Assembly: GCA_030613005.1 (NCBI GenBank) | Contig: JAUWMV010000017.1 | Coordinates: 1-44,908 of the forward strand | Reading direction: 5' to 3' | DNA from: a bacterium | Lineage (GTDB): Bacteria; UBP14; UBA6098; B30-G16 | DNA: 44,908 bases | Shown: positions 44,059 to 44,908 of the stretch, piece after piece | Layout: every line of letters starts with the position of its first letter | Numbering within the stretch: position 1 is the stretch's first letter | Notes under the pieces: model-generated | What the model saw: only the letters and a program-made list of their open reading frames with translations | Told to the model about the DNA's origin: nothing | Database searches by the model: none | Position numbers and translations under genes: made by a program

Positions 44059-44547
44059 ATGAAGTTCCTTTTAATAATTTTACTTGCACTGATAGGACCT
44101 GCATTTTGCCAAGAGCTTGATGAACAAGTAACTGAGGATACTTTAAAAGATACGTTAGAGATTGTTCCCAAAACTAAGGATACTGTTTATATCTACGAAA
44201 ATGAAAATAGCAAAGTAGGAACTTATTATGACGGTTATTATGATGGTAAAATACAAGGTGAAATTGATGCACGAGAAAATGATTCTGAAACAAGTGCTTG
44301 TGTTTTAACTGGACTCTTTGGTGTATTAGGGGCTGGAGGTAGTTACTTATACGCAGATCAAGATAAAAATGTTATGTGTCCTTATCCAGATTATTATTCT
44401 TCTGAATATTGTTTAGGTTATGAAAATGGTTATAATGAAGCATTTAAATCCATTAGGAAAAAACAATCTTGTTCAGGTGCACAAACTGGTGCTGTTCTTT
44501 TGGTCTTTGTTTCTTTTATTTTAATAGCATTATCAAGAACACAATAA
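44059..44547 (+). CDS. Small exported or membrane protein of unknown function (foreign-looking group, 3 of 3)
   Basis: This 162-aa product has a signal-like start (cut near AFCQ18) and an acidic Thr/Lys-rich linker. A segment YYDGYYDGKIQGEIDARE is echoed later by YCLGYENGYNEAF. A Gly-rich hydrophobic stretch (about 77-97) and a C-terminal hydrophobic helix (about 140-158) suggest membrane insertion. GAAGGTG is the ribosome site. It is the last of three genes with shared leader words and low TCGA content. Confidence 0.55.
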   Translation: MKFLLIILLALIGPAFCQELDEQVTEDTLKDTLEIVPKTKDTVYIYENENSKVGTYYDGYYDGKIQGEIDARENDSETSACVLTGLFGVLGAGGSYLYADQDKNVMCPYPDYYSSEYCLGYENGYNEAFKSIRKKQSCSGAQTGAVLLVFVSFILIALSRTQ

Positions 44548-44819
44548 TATAATTATATATAATATATATAAGCGCAAGAAGTCAACCGAAAATGACTCAA
44601 AAAAGGACTCCTAAAAGTTCACCTAAATAAAATTACAGCCTGTCAAGCCGATGACTGCCAGTTCGATTTCCGATTCCCGCTTTTTATAAATATATATAGA
44701 ATAATGAATTACAAAATATTAAAAATAATTAGCTCGCTTCGAGCACACTATACTATATTAAACCAAAAATGAAGCAATATTGGAATAACATTGAATAATA
44801 TTTAACCTTGGATATCGAT
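44548..44819. other. AT-rich spacer at the right edge
   Basis: It begins with an alternating AT tract (about 44550-44571). Base composition then returns toward that of the main chromosome. A small GCTCG-CTT-CGAGC hairpin lies near 44733. No gene is supported. Confidence 0.4.
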
Positions 44820-44908
44820 ATGACTAAAAGAATTATAACTTTTTTTTTATTGGCTATCCTGTTATTAATTTTCTTTTTATTACCGGGATTAGCTCGAATA
44901 GAACGAGG
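44820..44908 (+). CDS. Start of an exported protein, cut by the window edge
   Basis: ATG at 44820 opens a frame that stays open to the end (29 codons). It encodes MTKR followed by a long hydrophobic stretch ending LLPGLAR, a typical signal peptide. The preceding bases give no strong ribosome site. The family cannot be told. Confidence 0.5.
   Translation, partial: MTKRIITFFLLAILLLIFFLLPGLARIER

Noticed and set aside
1-44908. CRISPR arrays, insertion sequences, rRNA, riboswitches
   Set aside because: No regularly spaced repeats, transposase motifs, rRNA stretches or recognisable riboswitch cores were seen by eye.

Overview
The window is AT-rich bacterial chromosome with dense, mostly intact genes on both strands. 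TAA, TAG and TGA all act as stops. Three secreted proteins end in a type IX secretion (T9SS type A) sorting-like domain, and one outer-membrane protein is PorV/PorQ-like. Together with an Omp85 protein, many lipoproteins and a soluble-type fumarate reductase, this points to an anaerobic, diderm member of the FCB (Fibrobacteres-Chlorobi-Bacteroidetes) group, probably a candidate phylum related to Cloacimonadota or WOR-3. The sequence alone does not fix the phylum, and no rRNA is present.

Layout. 0.3-2.0 kb: a toxin-antitoxin-like pair (HTH/ImmA protein plus DUF4411 PIN protein), then tRNA-Gln(CUG) on the minus strand. 2.7-5.6 kb: four same-strand genes for exported proteins, headed by a textbook sigma-54 promoter. 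They encode an FN3 lipoprotein, a Cys/Tyr/Trp-rich protein with a basic tail, an acidic/basic low-complexity protein with a Ca-binding-like loop, and a small envelope protein. 5.7-7.6 kb: umuD-umuC with a dyad over its promoter. 7.6-11.4 kb (minus): mgsA, a KamA-family radical SAM aminomutase, a Cys-rich lipoprotein and an M23 peptidase. 11.6-23.4 kb: a T9SS-related block with a 1693-aa modular secreted protein, a PorV/PorQ-like barrel carrying a beta-propeller, and an M6-like metallopeptidase with a sorting domain. 23.4-30.4 kb: nth, an orphan 2Fe-2S protein, an exported DJ-1-like protein, pgeF overlapping an Omp85 gene, an SDR/NusG_II/Gx-transporter operon, and a lipoprotein. 30.5-33.5 kb (minus): tetR-tolC-membrane fusion protein with no pump gene. 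33.7-35.2 kb (minus): a VOC protein and a small sorting-domain protein. 35.3-38.6 kb: a MerR regulator and a two-subunit soluble fumarate reductase-like enzyme. 38.9-42.7 kb: a secreted transglutaminase-fold protein lacking its Cys, and a thymidylate kinase/pseudo-kinase/HD fusion. 42.8-44.9 kb: three small exported proteins of clearly different base usage and the start of a further exported protein.

The most novel items are: the sigma-54-driven secreted cluster at 2.7 kb; the fusion of a PorV/PorQ-type barrel with a PorZ-type propeller; the kinase/pseudo-kinase/HD fusion; and the cluster of DnaA-box-like sites at 38.85 kb. I see no CRISPR array, rRNA or insertion sequence. Residue positions were counted by hand from the starts given here. 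Family assignments come from recognised motifs, not from database searches.
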